A DNA stretch of 64,000 bases from Chryseobacterium sp. H1D6B (GCF_029892445.1 NZ_JARXVJ010000001.1:2232001-2296000); one strand, 5' to 3'; positions 35,221 to 43,923 are shown, numbered from the stretch's first letter. Program-made: numbers and translations. The notes: generated by a model from the letters alone, not told the origin.

Positions 35221-38200
35221 GTGGAAAACTCAAAGCAGATCTTTCAGACTGACAACAAAAAGCGTTGGAGAAACGTACAATGGGGAAGCCGTGTGTTGAT
35301 CTTCATTGCTATCTTGCTTTTTCTGGCTTTAGGTCTGATGATGAAACTTGATAAAAATCCTATAATTCCTTTTAAAGAAGATTATAAAGCGGTCATTACA
35401 GCAAGCAAACCCTATCTTCAGGAAAATAAGATCTCTAAAGAATACAAAGGTTTCAGAAATTTCATCTCTGAAAAAACGATCCATACCAATCTTTCAAAAA
35501 TTGAAAAGGCACGAGCCGAAAGACTCAAAAATCAAAACAGAAACTGGACACAATTTCCGGGAGGAATACGTGCTGCATTCTACGTAGCGTGGGATCCGCA
35601 ATCGCTGATGTCCCTAAAAAGAAACATCAAACATATCAATCTCGTTTTCCCCGAATGGTTTTTTCTTGATCCGAAAACCGGTGATCTGAAAACCAATGTC
35701 GATCCTGAAGGTTACAAGATCATCAAAAGAACAGGCGTTGCTGTAATGCCGATCTTGAGTAATAATTTTGAGCAGGAATTCCATTCTGAAGGGTTGGGAA
35801 AAGTGTTGAAGGATCTTCAGAAAAGGACACAGCTCATTCAGAAGCTGACACAGCAATGTCACAAACTTCATTTTAAAGGGATCAATATCGACTTTGAGGA
35901 TATGAATATGGATTCTGATGAATATCTGATTGCTTTTATGAAAGAGCTTTCTGAGACTTTCAGAAAAAACAATCTGTTGGTATCAATGGATATTATGACA
36001 GATAATGATGACTATAATATTCAGAAACTGAATCCTTTTGTAGATTATTTTGTATTGATGGCATACGATGAATATTCCTCTGACAGTGATTCGGGACCTA
36101 TTTCATCCCAGAAATGGATCGAAGCCCAGACTGATAAAATTTTAACAAAAACATCACCCAATAAAATTATTTTAGGATTGGGAGCTTACGGCTACGACTG
36201 GAGTAGTAATATAGATGATAATACTTCTGTCACATATATGCAGGCGATTACCAAGGCGAGTGCGAGCAAAGCAGTGATGAATTTTGATGATAATACTTTT
36301 AATTTAAACTACTCATATACAGATTCAAAGAAAAATACACATACAGTGTTTTTCAACGATGCAGCGTCCATTTTTAATACGATGCGCTTTTCCTCTGAGT
36401 ATCCTTTGGCAGGAACGGCACTTTGGAGATTGGGAAGTGAGGACAGTCGTGTCTGGAATTTTTATGATAAAGACCTGACCTCTGGAGGATTATCTAAATT
36501 AAATTTGAAAAGCCTCGAAAATGTAAGAGGCCAGACGATGGTCGATTACATCGGTGACGGCGAAGTGTTGGATGTCTTGAATACGCCTCACGACGGAAAG
36601 ATTTCCCTTGAAATTGATCTGAAGGAAAATATCATTACAGATGAAAATTACATTAGCTACCCAAGTTCTTATGAAGTAAAAAAATATGGTGAAGCCCCTC
36701 AGAAAGAATTGGTTTTGACTTTTGATGATGGTCCGGATGAAACTTATACGCCGCAGGTTTTGGATATTCTGTCAAAATATCACGTTCCAGCTGCATTCTT
36801 TCTGGTAGGATTGAATGCTGAAAGAAATTTGCCTTTGGTCAAAAGAATTTACCGAGAGGGCCACGAAATTGGAAACCACACATTCACCCACGAAAATGTG
36901 GCAAAGGTAAGCCCGGAAAGAGCCTTGCTTGAATTGAAACTTACAAGATTGCTGATTGAATGCATAACCGGACACAGCACCATTTTATTCAGAGCACCTT
37001 ATAATGCAGATTCAGAGCCGACGACTTCTGAAGAGATCATTCCTGTAGCTTTGGCGAGACAGCAAAATTATCTGGATATTGGAGAAAGTATTGATCCCGA
37101 AGATTGGCAACCCGGAATAAAAGCTGATGAGATCGTAAGACGGATAATGGCTGGAATCAAACAGGAAAGAGGAAATATCATTCTCCTTCACGATGCAGGT
37201 GGAGACACTCGAGAAGAAACCATTAAAGCGCTTAAAATACTGATTCCAACGTTGCAGAAACAAGGCTATCATTTTACAAATCTGGCGAGTATTCTTCATA
37301 AAAGTAAGAATGAATTGATGCCGGCGATTCCGAAAACGAAATCCTATTATGTGATGCAGCTTAATTTGGTTTTGGCTACGGCCATTTATGGGATCAGTCA
37401 TTTTCTAGTGGCACTTTTTACCATTTTCATTGGGTTCGGATTGATAAGATTGATCATTATGCTGTTTTGGGCATTAAAGGAAAGAAAAAAAGAGAAAAAA
37501 TTAGAAGAATTCCCTGTTTTGAAATCTTATCCTAAAGTTTCTATCATCGTTCCTGCGTATAATGAGGAGGTCAATATTATTTCTTCTTTACATAATTTAT
37601 TAAAGCAGAGCTATCCTAATTTTGATATTATTATGGTGGATGACGGAAGTAAAGACTCCACCTATGAAAAGGCAAAATCAGAATTTCCCAATCATCCTAA
37701 ATTGAACATTTTTACAAAGAAAAACGGTGGAAAAGCAACCGCTTTAAATTTTGGCATTTCTCAAACCGACTCAGAATATGTCGTTTGTATTGATGCTGAT
37801 ACCAAACTTGAGCATAATGCGGTAAAATATCTGATCGCAAGATTTTTAAACTCAAATTCAGAAGAAAAAATTGCAGCCGTTGCAGGAAATGTAAAAGTTG
37901 GAAATACGGTAAACTGGCTGACGAAATGGCAATCTATAGAATACACGACTAGTCAGAATTTTGATCGATTGGCTTATGCATACATCAATGCAATTACAGT
38001 AATTCCTGGAGCAATTGGTGCATTTAAAAAATCTGTAATTGACGAGATTGGTGGGTATTCAGCAGATACCCTTGCAGAAGATTGCGACATTACGGTGAAA
38101 ATTTTAAAATCAGGTTATACAGTTGCTAATGAAAACAGAGCCATTGCCGTAACCGAAGCTCCGGAAAGCGTAAAACAGTTTTTAAAACAGCGTTTCAGAT

Positions 38201-38619
38201 GGACTTACGGAATTATGCAAATGTTCTGGAAACAGAGACAAACGTTCCTCAATCCAAAATATAAAGGTTTGGGACTTTGGGCGATGCCAAATATTTTATT
38301 GTTTCAATATATAATTCCGTTTTTTTCACCTTTAGCAGATGTGATTATGTTTTTCGGGATTTTATCAGGAAACGGCGAGAAAATATTTAGTTATTATTTA
38401 CTATTTCTTTTGGTTGATGCTTCATTGGCTTTAATAGCATTCATTATGCAGAAAGAAAAATTAGTGAATATATTGTACGTGATTCCGCAAAGATTTGGCT
38501 ACAGATGGCTGATGTACATTGTTTTGTTTAGAAGTCTGAGAAGAGCTCTGAAAGGTGAAATGCAGTCTTGGGGATTTTTAAAAAGAACAGGGAATGTAAA
38601 AGAAATACTATCTTCTTAA
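35221..38619 (+). CDS. Three-enzyme fusion: GH18 glycosidase-like, NodB deacetylase and GT2 glycosyltransferase
   Basis: 1132 residues from a GTG; no ATG is suitably placed and the promoter fits. A transmembrane helix (about 25-42) is followed by a GH18-like domain (about 95-410) with INIDFEDM, the catalytic Glu226 in DxE, and YFVLMAYDEYSSDSD. The NodB domain (about 490-700) has TFDDGPDE and HTFTHEN. Two more membrane segments enclose a processive GT2 (about 765-1000) with VPAYNEE, VDDGS, DAD, AEDCD and QRFRW at 990-994. The set polymerises, deacetylates and possibly trims a beta-linked N-acetyl-hexosamine polymer across the inner membrane, like PgaB/PgaC joined in one chain. Confidence 0.9.
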   Translation: MENSKQIFQTDNKKRWRNVQWGSRVLIFIAILLFLALGLMMKLDKNPIIPFKEDYKAVITASKPYLQENKISKEYKGFRNFISEKTIHTNLSKIEKARAERLKNQNRNWTQFPGGIRAAFYVAWDPQSLMSLKRNIKHINLVFPEWFFLDPKTGDLKTNVDPEGYKIIKRTGVAVMPILSNNFEQEFHSEGLGKVLKDLQKRTQLIQKLTQQCHKLHFKGINIDFEDMNMDSDEYLIAFMKELSETFRKNNLLVSMDIMTDNDDYNIQKLNPFVDYFVLMAYDEYSSDSDSGPISSQKWIEAQTDKILTKTSPNKIILGLGAYGYDWSSNIDDNTSVTYMQAITKASASKAVMNFDDNTFNLNYSYTDSKKNTHTVFFNDAASIFNTMRFSSEYPLAGTALWRLGSEDSRVWNFYDKDLTSGGLSKLNLKSLENVRGQTMVDYIGDGEVLDVLNTPHDGKISLEIDLKENIITDENYISYPSSYEVKKYGEAPQKELVLTFDDGPDETYTPQVLDILSKYHVPAAFFLVGLNAERNLPLVKRIYREGHEIGNHTFTHENVAKVSPERALLELKLTRLLIECITGHSTILFRAPYNADSEPTTSEEIIPVALARQQNYLDIGESIDPEDWQPGIKADEIVRRIMAGIKQERGNIILLHDAGGDTREETIKALKILIPTLQKQGYHFTNLASILHKSKNELMPAIPKTKSYYVMQLNLVLATAIYGISHFLVALFTIFIGFGLIRLIIMLFWALKERKKEKKLEEFPVLKSYPKVSIIVPAYNEEVNIISSLHNLLKQSYPNFDIIMVDDGSKDSTYEKAKSEFPNHPKLNIFTKKNGGKATALNFGISQTDSEYVVCIDADTKLEHNAVKYLIARFLNSNSEEKIAAVAGNVKVGNTVNWLTKWQSIEYTTSQNFDRLAYAYINAITVIPGAIGAFKKSVIDEIGGYSADTLAEDCDITVKILKSGYTVANENRAIAVTEAPESVKQFLKQRFRWTYGIMQMFWKQRQTFLNPKYKGLGLWAMPNILLFQYIIPFFSPLADVIMFFGILSGNGEKIFSYYLLFLLVDASLALIAFIMQKEKLVNILYVIPQRFGYRWLMYIVLFRSLRRALKGEMQSWGFLKRTGNVKEILSS

Positions 38620-38637
38620 AGTATTCTTGAGAACAGA

Positions 38638-38810
38638 ATGCTTAAATTCAATACAAAAAAACTTCCCATAAGGAAAGTTAAAAATCTTAACAAAGTTGTA
38701 AAACGTGAAACATTAGGACTTATGGAAGAGAGGGATATGGTGCTGGATATAAAGTCGGAGATTTGATACAAAGAGTCAATATGAAAATAAAAATGGATAT
38801 TAAAAAATAA
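38638..38810 (+). pseudogene. Frameshifted remnant of a short peptide gene, leader-like
   Basis: The ATG at 38638 opens MLKFNTKKLPIRKVKNLNKV then VKRETLGLMEERDMV and stops at 38766. A shift to another frame at about 38718 gives TYGREGYGAGYKVGDLIQR and stops at 38810. The first part resembles the K/L/N-rich leaders of Bacteroidota ribosomal peptides (kxLNKVvkRExL), the second a Gly-rich core after a GG-like site. Together they look like one precursor gene broken by a frameshift. No maturation or export gene is nearby, so the identity remains speculative. Confidence 0.3.
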
Positions 38811-38858
38811 TCATTAAGCTTTCTATTTTACAGTTTATTTCTAAATTGAAGGTGAAGG

Positions 38859-39023
38859 GGAGTACTTATCAATGCTGAGTTTGAATTGTTTTCAAGCGAA
38901 GCTTCACAGCAATCTGAAAAAGGAAACAACGCAGTAGGAACAAGAGCAAGAAAATCGGCTTTGGAGCTTAGCAAATTATTCAAAGATTTCAGAAAAGTAT
39001 TTGTTGAAGAATCAAAAAAATAG
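38859..39023 (+). pseudogene. Decayed second copy of the histone-H1-like gene
   Basis: The frame from 38871 to the TAG at 39021 encodes NAEFELFSSEASQQSEKG and so on to VEESKK, differing from the intact 58-residue protein at only a few positions. The first codons are lost: a 9-base in-frame deletion removes EKI, and no ATG, GTG or TTG replaces the start (an in-frame TGA lies at 38853). The DNA is also close to that at 13708-13863. A duplicate that lost its start and promoter fits best. Confidence 0.85.
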
Positions 39024-39150
39024 GGTAGTCCCTAAATCGAAATCCAGCTTTTGATCTTACACCTTTTAAGAATAATTGATCAGCAGCATTGGTAATCGCA
39101 TGATTGAATCGTCTGCAATGATATTTAATTATTGTTTATCCATAATTCAT

Positions 39151-40338
39151 CTATTCTCCACGCTTGATTAAATAATCATGTAAAACCTTGCCTTCCTGTG
39201 AAATAACCAAGACTCCGGATATGTAATCGTGATCCTGTCCCGATGCATATTCGATTGCGAAGCCCTCATTACACTTAGCAGCACTTCTGTAATAAAAAGT
39301 AATGGCAGGCTGTGACCAGATGATTGCTCCTGTTTCCGTATTCAGGCTTTGCAGCATTACGGGTCCATCTGTATTTGCAGTCGCGTAAGTTGCAATGATT
39401 ACATTTTTAGCATCCTGATAAAGAAGTTGAGGTCTGAAAAACTTGCGGTTGGGCAACAGTTTGATACCATTTGGCTTTAAAGTGCTTTTATCCACTGTCA
39501 TCTTCATCAGCTCATCAGATAGAAAAGAGTCAAACTTCAGCCAAGAATCAGGATATGTGCTGTAGATTGCTTTTTCAACTTCGTCACGATTATCAGTAAG
39601 TAAATCTACTTTAGGAACATAATAGTATTGATGACCATCGTTTGCCATCAGGTCAAAATAGTCTTCATTGAGGGTGATTTTAGCAATTCCGGAACTCATT
39701 TCGGGATGCTTACTGAAAATAGATTTGGTCACCTCCACGAGCTTATCATTTTTACGATCGATGGTGAATATTTTCTCTCCGGGATAGATCATATATATCG
39801 TTCCGTCCTGAAAGATTTCGAAAGTACTCTGATAATTATCCAGTCTTCTGGTGCGTTCGAAGATCACGTCATCCTTGAATTGTTTTTTACTCACCGGATC
39901 AATAAAAACGGCGTGGGTATTCACATAATCTATACTGTTATCTTTTCCAATAATGTTTTCGCGCCCCAGTCGTAGAAAGACTGCTTTGCCTGTGTTCGTA
40001 TTCTGATAGACGATCTGTCCACCATAATAATCATATTTCACTTGTTCTTTGTCACCTGACGATGCTTCGGCAGGGTTTCTTGTTAAGTAATTGATCACCG
40101 TAAACATAGTCAATACAAGTAATATCGCTGTCATTACGACTGCAGTTGTATTTTTTTTTGCAGAAGGTAATTGTTGTGAACCTTGATATGGGGTATGATT
40201 AATATTGATATTAATGTCATCATTGTCAAGGAAATATTCGGTGTCGCAATGGAGGCATCGAAAGTAATCCGTTCTGATCTCAGTCTTTTTGATGCTGCCA
40301 CAGTTGGGACATTTAATTGCTTTGATGTTCTTCGCCAT
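39151..40338 (-). CDS. Zinc-ribbon membrane protein with a beta-propeller-like domain
   Basis: 395 residues. A zinc ribbon at the N terminus has Cys10-x2-Cys13 and Cys28-x2-Cys31. A linker (to residue 60), one transmembrane helix (about 67-87, VVMTAILLVLTMFTVINYL) and an extracytoplasmic part follow. The latter has repeated beta motifs such as IDPVSKKQFKDDVIF, FEIFQDGTIYMIYPGEKIF and LNTETGAIIWSQPAITFYY, like PQQ/WD40 propeller blades. It is the last gene of an SPFH operon, 14 bp after the 79-residue gene. The order SPFH plus zinc-ribbon protein recalls the ydjGHI genes of Bacillus subtilis. Confidence 0.75.
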   Translation of the reverse strand: MAKNIKAIKCPNCGSIKKTEIRTDYFRCLHCDTEYFLDNDDINININHTPYQGSQQLPSAKKNTTAVVMTAILLVLTMFTVINYLTRNPAEASSGDKEQVKYDYYGGQIVYQNTNTGKAVFLRLGRENIIGKDNSIDYVNTHAVFIDPVSKKQFKDDVIFERTRRLDNYQSTFEIFQDGTIYMIYPGEKIFTIDRKNDKLVEVTKSIFSKHPEMSSGIAKITLNEDYFDLMANDGHQYYYVPKVDLLTDNRDEVEKAIYSTYPDSWLKFDSFLSDELMKMTVDKSTLKPNGIKLLPNRKFFRPQLLYQDAKNVIIATYATANTDGPVMLQSLNTETGAIIWSQPAITFYYRSAAKCNEGFAIEYASGQDHDYISGVLVISQEGKVLHDYLIKRGE

Positions 40339-40352
40339 ATTCAGTTTTGCTA

Positions 40353-40592
40353 TTAAAGTTTGGGATGAGCTTTGTTACCTTTTTTCTTATGGTATTCCTG
40401 ATCGTTATCTCTTAAAAAAATGCCGTAAACGATTATGAATATTACAATTGCCAGACCAAGAAAAATCAATGTAGCACTGCTTTTTAAAAGATTTTTGATA
40501 CTTACTATTTCAATATTCCAGATTCGCAGTACGATGACACTTAAGAATGTCAAAATGAGAAGAATAATAGCAATTCCTGTAATTTTTTTCAT
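40353..40592 (-). CDS. Small two-helix membrane protein of the SPFH operon
   Basis: 79 residues with two hydrophobic helices, ITGIAIILLILTFLSVIVLRI (residues 4-24) and SATLIFLGLAIVIFIIVYGIF (about 39-59), and a basic tail (HKKKGNKAHPKL). No family is recognised. It lies between the SPFH gene (10-bp gap) and the zinc-ribbon gene (14-bp gap), so it should be part of the same membrane complex or unit. Confidence 0.75.
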   Translation of the reverse strand: MKKITGIAIILLILTFLSVIVLRIWNIEIVSIKNLLKSSATLIFLGLAIVIFIIVYGIFLRDNDQEYHKKKGNKAHPKL

Positions 40593-40602
40593 TTTTTATC
40601 AT

Positions 40603-41604
40603 TTAAAATTTGTCCAGCCACGCTTTTTTTTTGATGTCATATTCTTCCTGAGTGATAATCTTCTCATCAAGAAGCAATTTCAACTGCTGTAATTTTGTGA
40701 CAATATCAGGTGCATCAGTGTTTAACTGTTCTTCTTTGGCCGCATGAAAAGTTTTGCCTAACTCCGTACCAACGCCTAATTGCAGACCTGCACCCACCAG
40801 GCCACCTTCGTTACGTGCTGCATCCCGAAGTGCTTTAAGCTTCTCCATATCTGTATAGGATAATCCACCTTCAGCAGCAGCCATAGATTCTGCCGTAATA
40901 TCGGCTATTTTGCCAATTCTTTCCGTGGTAGAGTGATCGAAAATAGTCCCGTTGAGTTTAAAATCAGTAAGTGTAAATCCCAGATTTTTTACTTCCGGTA
41001 AAAGCTGTTCATAAATATTTCTGGATAAAGAAGGTAGCTGTTCATCAATATGCTGATAGGAAACGGCTCCACTTGCAAGAACTGAAGAAAGACTTTGCGG
41101 GAACCTGCCCTGGAGCAGCTCGCGCGCCTCCGAAACTAAAAATTCGTTTCTAGAACCAACGACATTTGTAAAAAGATGTAAGGGATCGGTTATTTTAAAA
41201 GAAAAAGTACCGTTAGCTCCTAATTCGATAGGGATTTTATAGATAGGATCAACGTATTTGACAGCTTGGGATGTTCCCCAGCCCTGATTGACGACCTGTG
41301 AGGTACGGTAGAAATATATTTTTAATTTATGTTCACTTTCAAAATTCGTACGTAGTTTGAGAAAAGTTGTGATAAATGGATGATTATCACTTTCAAGATT
41401 GAAAATGCCTTCGTCTGTCAAATGGTCTGTCACTTTGCCTTCATAGATCAAAATAACACCCTGACCTGGTGCTATTATAAGTTTTGATGCATTTTTAATC
41501 TCATCATTTTCAGATTGAAATTTATGAATCAAAACATCTGTCTGCTGGTCTTTCCACTCAATTACCTGCGAAAGCTGGCTTCTGAAAAAATCTCCTAAAC
41601 CCAT
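40603..41604 (-). CDS. SPFH-domain protein with a SHOCT-like C terminus (YdjI-like)
   Basis: 333 residues without a transmembrane helix. The SPFH region (about 20-220) has VIEWKDQQTDVLIHKFQSENDEIKNASKLIIAPGQGVILIYEGKV and ELGANGTFSFKITDPLHLF, like the YdjI-type virion-core-related SPFH proteins. A helical, Ala/Gly-rich segment (AAAEGGLSYTDMEKLKALRDAARNEGGLVGAGLQLGVG) follows. The end LQQLKLLLDEKIITQEEYDIKKKAWLDKF is a typical SHOCT motif. SPFH proteins form oligomeric scaffolds at membranes; YdjI relatives respond to membrane stress. It is the first gene of the three-gene operon. Confidence 0.85.
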   Translation of the reverse strand: MGLGDFFRSQLSQVIEWKDQQTDVLIHKFQSENDEIKNASKLIIAPGQGVILIYEGKVTDHLTDEGIFNLESDNHPFITTFLKLRTNFESEHKLKIYFYRTSQVVNQGWGTSQAVKYVDPIYKIPIELGANGTFSFKITDPLHLFTNVVGSRNEFLVSEARELLQGRFPQSLSSVLASGAVSYQHIDEQLPSLSRNIYEQLLPEVKNLGFTLTDFKLNGTIFDHSTTERIGKIADITAESMAAAEGGLSYTDMEKLKALRDAARNEGGLVGAGLQLGVGTELGKTFHAAKEEQLNTDAPDIVTKLQQLKLLLDEKIITQEEYDIKKKAWLDKF

Positions 41605-42050
41605 ATTATTTTTAGTTTAATTTTTTTTAATCAATTTGCTGTCCAAAACTAAAGTGGAGACGTTTTTTTGTTATGATAAGATCGTTTTATTAAAAATAAG
41701 TGTCTATTGACAGACGATTTTATTAATCTCCATATTTTATTTCATCATCATCACATTCTCACGAAACTAGCACCAACAATTTTAAAACACTTGTAAAAAA
41801 AGAAATATTGTCAAATAAAAACGATATACTCTTAGCTATATTACTTATTTATAAAAGCTCCTGAATATTTGAAATGATTAATCGTTAACTGTCGAAAGCT
41901 TATACCATGTATTTGATTTCGCAAGTTAAAAATTCCTTAGATTAGTAGATGTAAAAATTTTTTAGTCATTTTAGAAACGTCATCAGCAAATACTAAAACC
42001 TCATTACTAAATAATGTCAATAACCTTTAATCCGATCTCTTAACCAGATT
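41605..42050. other. 446-bp divergent gap without recognised features
   Basis: AT-rich sequence between the SPFH operon and the plus-strand gene at 42051. I see no coding remnant, RNA or strong terminator. It must hold promoters for both sides, but no unambiguous -33/-7 pair could be picked. Confidence 0.4.
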
Positions 42051-42671
42051 ATGAATTTTCTATATCAACATTTACTTGGCAGGGTATTGCACGCCGCAAT
42101 CTTTTATGCGACATTTTTTTTCGGTATAACCGCAAATGCGCAGAGCGGAACTTATCAACTCAAGAACAAAAATGGATCTTATTGCAATATTTCATTATTA
42201 AAAAAAGGAAATTATGTAACTGCAGAGATATTTGCCTGGTGGAATACACAAAGTGCACAAACAGGCTCATATTATGGTAAAGGCACGTTAAGTGCCAATA
42301 ACTTGACCTTAAAAAGTGTTGAAAATGAGCCGGAATGTAAAGTAACTTTGGCATTGGAACAAAACAAATTACGCGCATCGTTTGAAAATTGTGCAGTAGA
42401 TCATTTACCAGAAGATTTTAATGGGTTGTATGATAAAATTACTGTTGCTACAGCAGGGGATTATGTCGTTTCCGTTCCCAAGTCTTACTTTCATAAAAAA
42501 CCGAATGGTGCTGCAAAACTTAAATCTTATGTGGTCGGTGGAAATCGTGTGACTCTCAATCTGGATAGGATAGAGGTAGGCAATTGGGTGTATGTATATT
42601 ATGTTGATCCATCAGGGAAAGAAAGTGCAGGGTATCTTTCACTCGCACATCTGGAGAAGTTAGAAAAATGA
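42051..42671 (+). CDS. Secreted protein with an SH3-like C-terminal domain
   Basis: 206 residues with a signal peptide (ATFFFGITANAQ, to about residue 30). The N-terminal half is beta-rich (GTYQLKNKNGSYCNISLLKK, YVTAEIFAWW). The C-terminal half (about 135-206), VSVPKSYFHKKPNGAAKLKSYVVGGNRV then VGNWVYVYYVDPSGKESAGYLSLAHL, resembles bacterial SH3_3 domains that bind peptidoglycan or protein. The full-length family is not recognised. A remnant of a paralogue lies 13 bp downstream (42685-42792). Confidence 0.65.
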   Translation: MNFLYQHLLGRVLHAAIFYATFFFGITANAQSGTYQLKNKNGSYCNISLLKKGNYVTAEIFAWWNTQSAQTGSYYGKGTLSANNLTLKSVENEPECKVTLALEQNKLRASFENCAVDHLPEDFNGLYDKITVATAGDYVVSVPKSYFHKKPNGAAKLKSYVVGGNRVTLNLDRIEVGNWVYVYYVDPSGKESAGYLSLAHLEKLEK

Positions 42672-42684
42672 TTTTAATTAAGAC

Positions 42685-42792
42685 AGATGTAAAGGTGACA
42701 AGTATTACAAACTATCTGTTAGCTTAATTAGCGAGGAAACATATTTCGATGCGTTTATTTATATGCAAAGCAACGGCGGAAATGACAGTTGA
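42685..42792 (+). pseudogene. Remnant of a paralogue of the upstream SH3-like gene
   Basis: An open stretch of 35 codons between stops, without a start: RCKGDKYYKLSVSLISEE then TYFDAFIYMQSNGGNDS. The part VSLISEETYFDAFIYM lines up with ISLLKKGNYVTAEIFAW in the N-terminal half of the intact neighbour. This suggests a tandem duplicate that has been deleted down to one segment. The alignment is by eye and short. Confidence 0.45.
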
Positions 42793-42838
42793 ATGTTATC
42801 TAAAAGTATAAAAATTCCATTCACAAAAGAAAAAACAA

Positions 42839-43450
42839 ATGAAAAAAAGAAATTACATTAACATCGGAATTTTAGCGTTTGTCGCTTTATTAGTGATCGG
42901 AGGCATCATCGTATTTGACGGGTTGAGCAGTATGGGAAACCCTAATGGAAGCAGTGCTCCTGATTATCCTTATTTTGTAACAACCGAACCAGTAACGGTC
43001 AAAAAATTAGCATTGCCGAAAGGTACAAAACTAATTTATGAAGAACAATTTTTCAGGGAAGGACAGCAGGACAGAATAATGAATGAAAAAAAGCTTACCG
43101 GAATAGAGTTGCCAAAAGGAAAAATGATTGATTGGGGTGGTGTTCCTGTGTATATGATTACAAAATTTTTCAATCCTGAAATGAAGGGATTTTCAGCCGG
43201 TGCAGATTTTGGACAATTAAATGATGACAAAAAAACCAAGTTTTCAGAAATGTGGCAAAGTTGCGGGGGGGAATTAGGGGTTTTAATCAAAAACAGCGAT
43301 GACTGGACTTTTAACACAAAAAATATTGTTGATATTTCAGATTGCAGTGTAACCTATCAGCGTTTTTTTAAGGAAGATCTGCAACAGCAGAATTTTCTTG
43401 ACAGGCTGCTAGGTGAACTCAAAAAAGTGGGTCAAAGCCAAACGAAATAA
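42839..43450 (+). CDS. Membrane-anchored protein of unknown function
   Basis: 203 residues. One N-terminal transmembrane helix (INIGILAFVALLVIGGIIVF, about residues 6-25) anchors an extracytoplasmic part. That part has PKGTKLIYEEQFFREGQQDRIMNEKKLTGIELPKGKMIDWGGVPVYMITKFFNPEMKGFSA and two Cys (MWQSCGG and ISDCSV) that may form a disulfide. No family is recognised. It follows the SH3-like gene and its remnant and may share their transcript. Confidence 0.65.
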   Translation: MKKRNYINIGILAFVALLVIGGIIVFDGLSSMGNPNGSSAPDYPYFVTTEPVTVKKLALPKGTKLIYEEQFFREGQQDRIMNEKKLTGIELPKGKMIDWGGVPVYMITKFFNPEMKGFSAGADFGQLNDDKKTKFSEMWQSCGGELGVLIKNSDDWTFNTKNIVDISDCSVTYQRFFKEDLQQQNFLDRLLGELKKVGQSQTK

Positions 43451-43545
43451 AAAATAAAAAACACAGGCACCAAGATTTTGCAGAATTCATTCTGAAATAA
43501 TTGTATACAAAAACTATATGAAAGAAATTTTTGATTAATGTTATT

Positions 43546-43605
43546 TTCTTTAGACTAGTTTAAATATTTTTCAATTTAAAAATTCAGCATTGATTTTTTA
43601 TAAGA
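43546..43605 (-). pseudogene. 3' tip of a TIKI-like gene, copy of 60051-60110
   Basis: 60 bases match the 3' end of the gene at 60060-61232 at 57 positions. On the minus strand they read SYKKSMLNF, then TAA in place of the Tyr codon, then IEKYLN and TAG. Similarity stops abruptly on the upstream side. It is the last trace of a paralogue that was deleted, or of a transfer of the tip. Confidence 0.7.
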
Positions 43606-43666
43606 AAAGAATCGCCGGACATAATCTTTGTTATTAGATATATTCTATAACCTCACTTATTTGCCT

Positions 43667-43700
43667 CGAAAGATCTTGCCGACATCGGCAAGATCTTTCG
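43667..43700. terminator. Strong 16-bp inverted repeat, probable terminator
   Basis: CGAAAGATCTTGCCGA (43667-43682) and TCGGCAAGATCTTTCG (43685-43700) are perfect complements separated by CA, and are followed by ATTTTAT. It is 217 bp after the 42839-43450 gene and 224 bp from the end of the convergent minus-strand gene. It may act in both directions, but the T tract is weak. Confidence 0.6.
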
Positions 43701-43764
43701 ATTTTATCCAATTGATTCCCTGTTTAAATTTCGAAACTTTATTTTTGCAATAATTTTATAGGTA

Positions 43765-43875
43765 ATGGCGGTTAAACAAATCGAGGCAGAAAGAATTCTT
43801 CTAATTCCTTATAATAAAACTCTGATAAATAAAATAAAGCAACAAGATTACACCATCTTAACGATATGGAGATAA
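43765..43875 (+). pseudogene. Truncated GNAT-acetyltransferase-like N terminus
   Basis: The ATG at 43765 opens MAVKQIEAERILLIPYNKTL then INKIKQQDYTILTIWR and stop, 36 codons. The (T/A)ERILLIPYNxxLI start is that of RimJ/RimL-like GNAT acetyltransferases, whose full length is about 170 residues. A -7 box TATTTTTG is retained at 43740-43747. The rest of the gene is missing. Confidence 0.45.
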
Positions 43876-43923
43876 TACTTATTTATATTTTACAGTTATT
43901 ATGATTGTCAAAAAAATACACAT

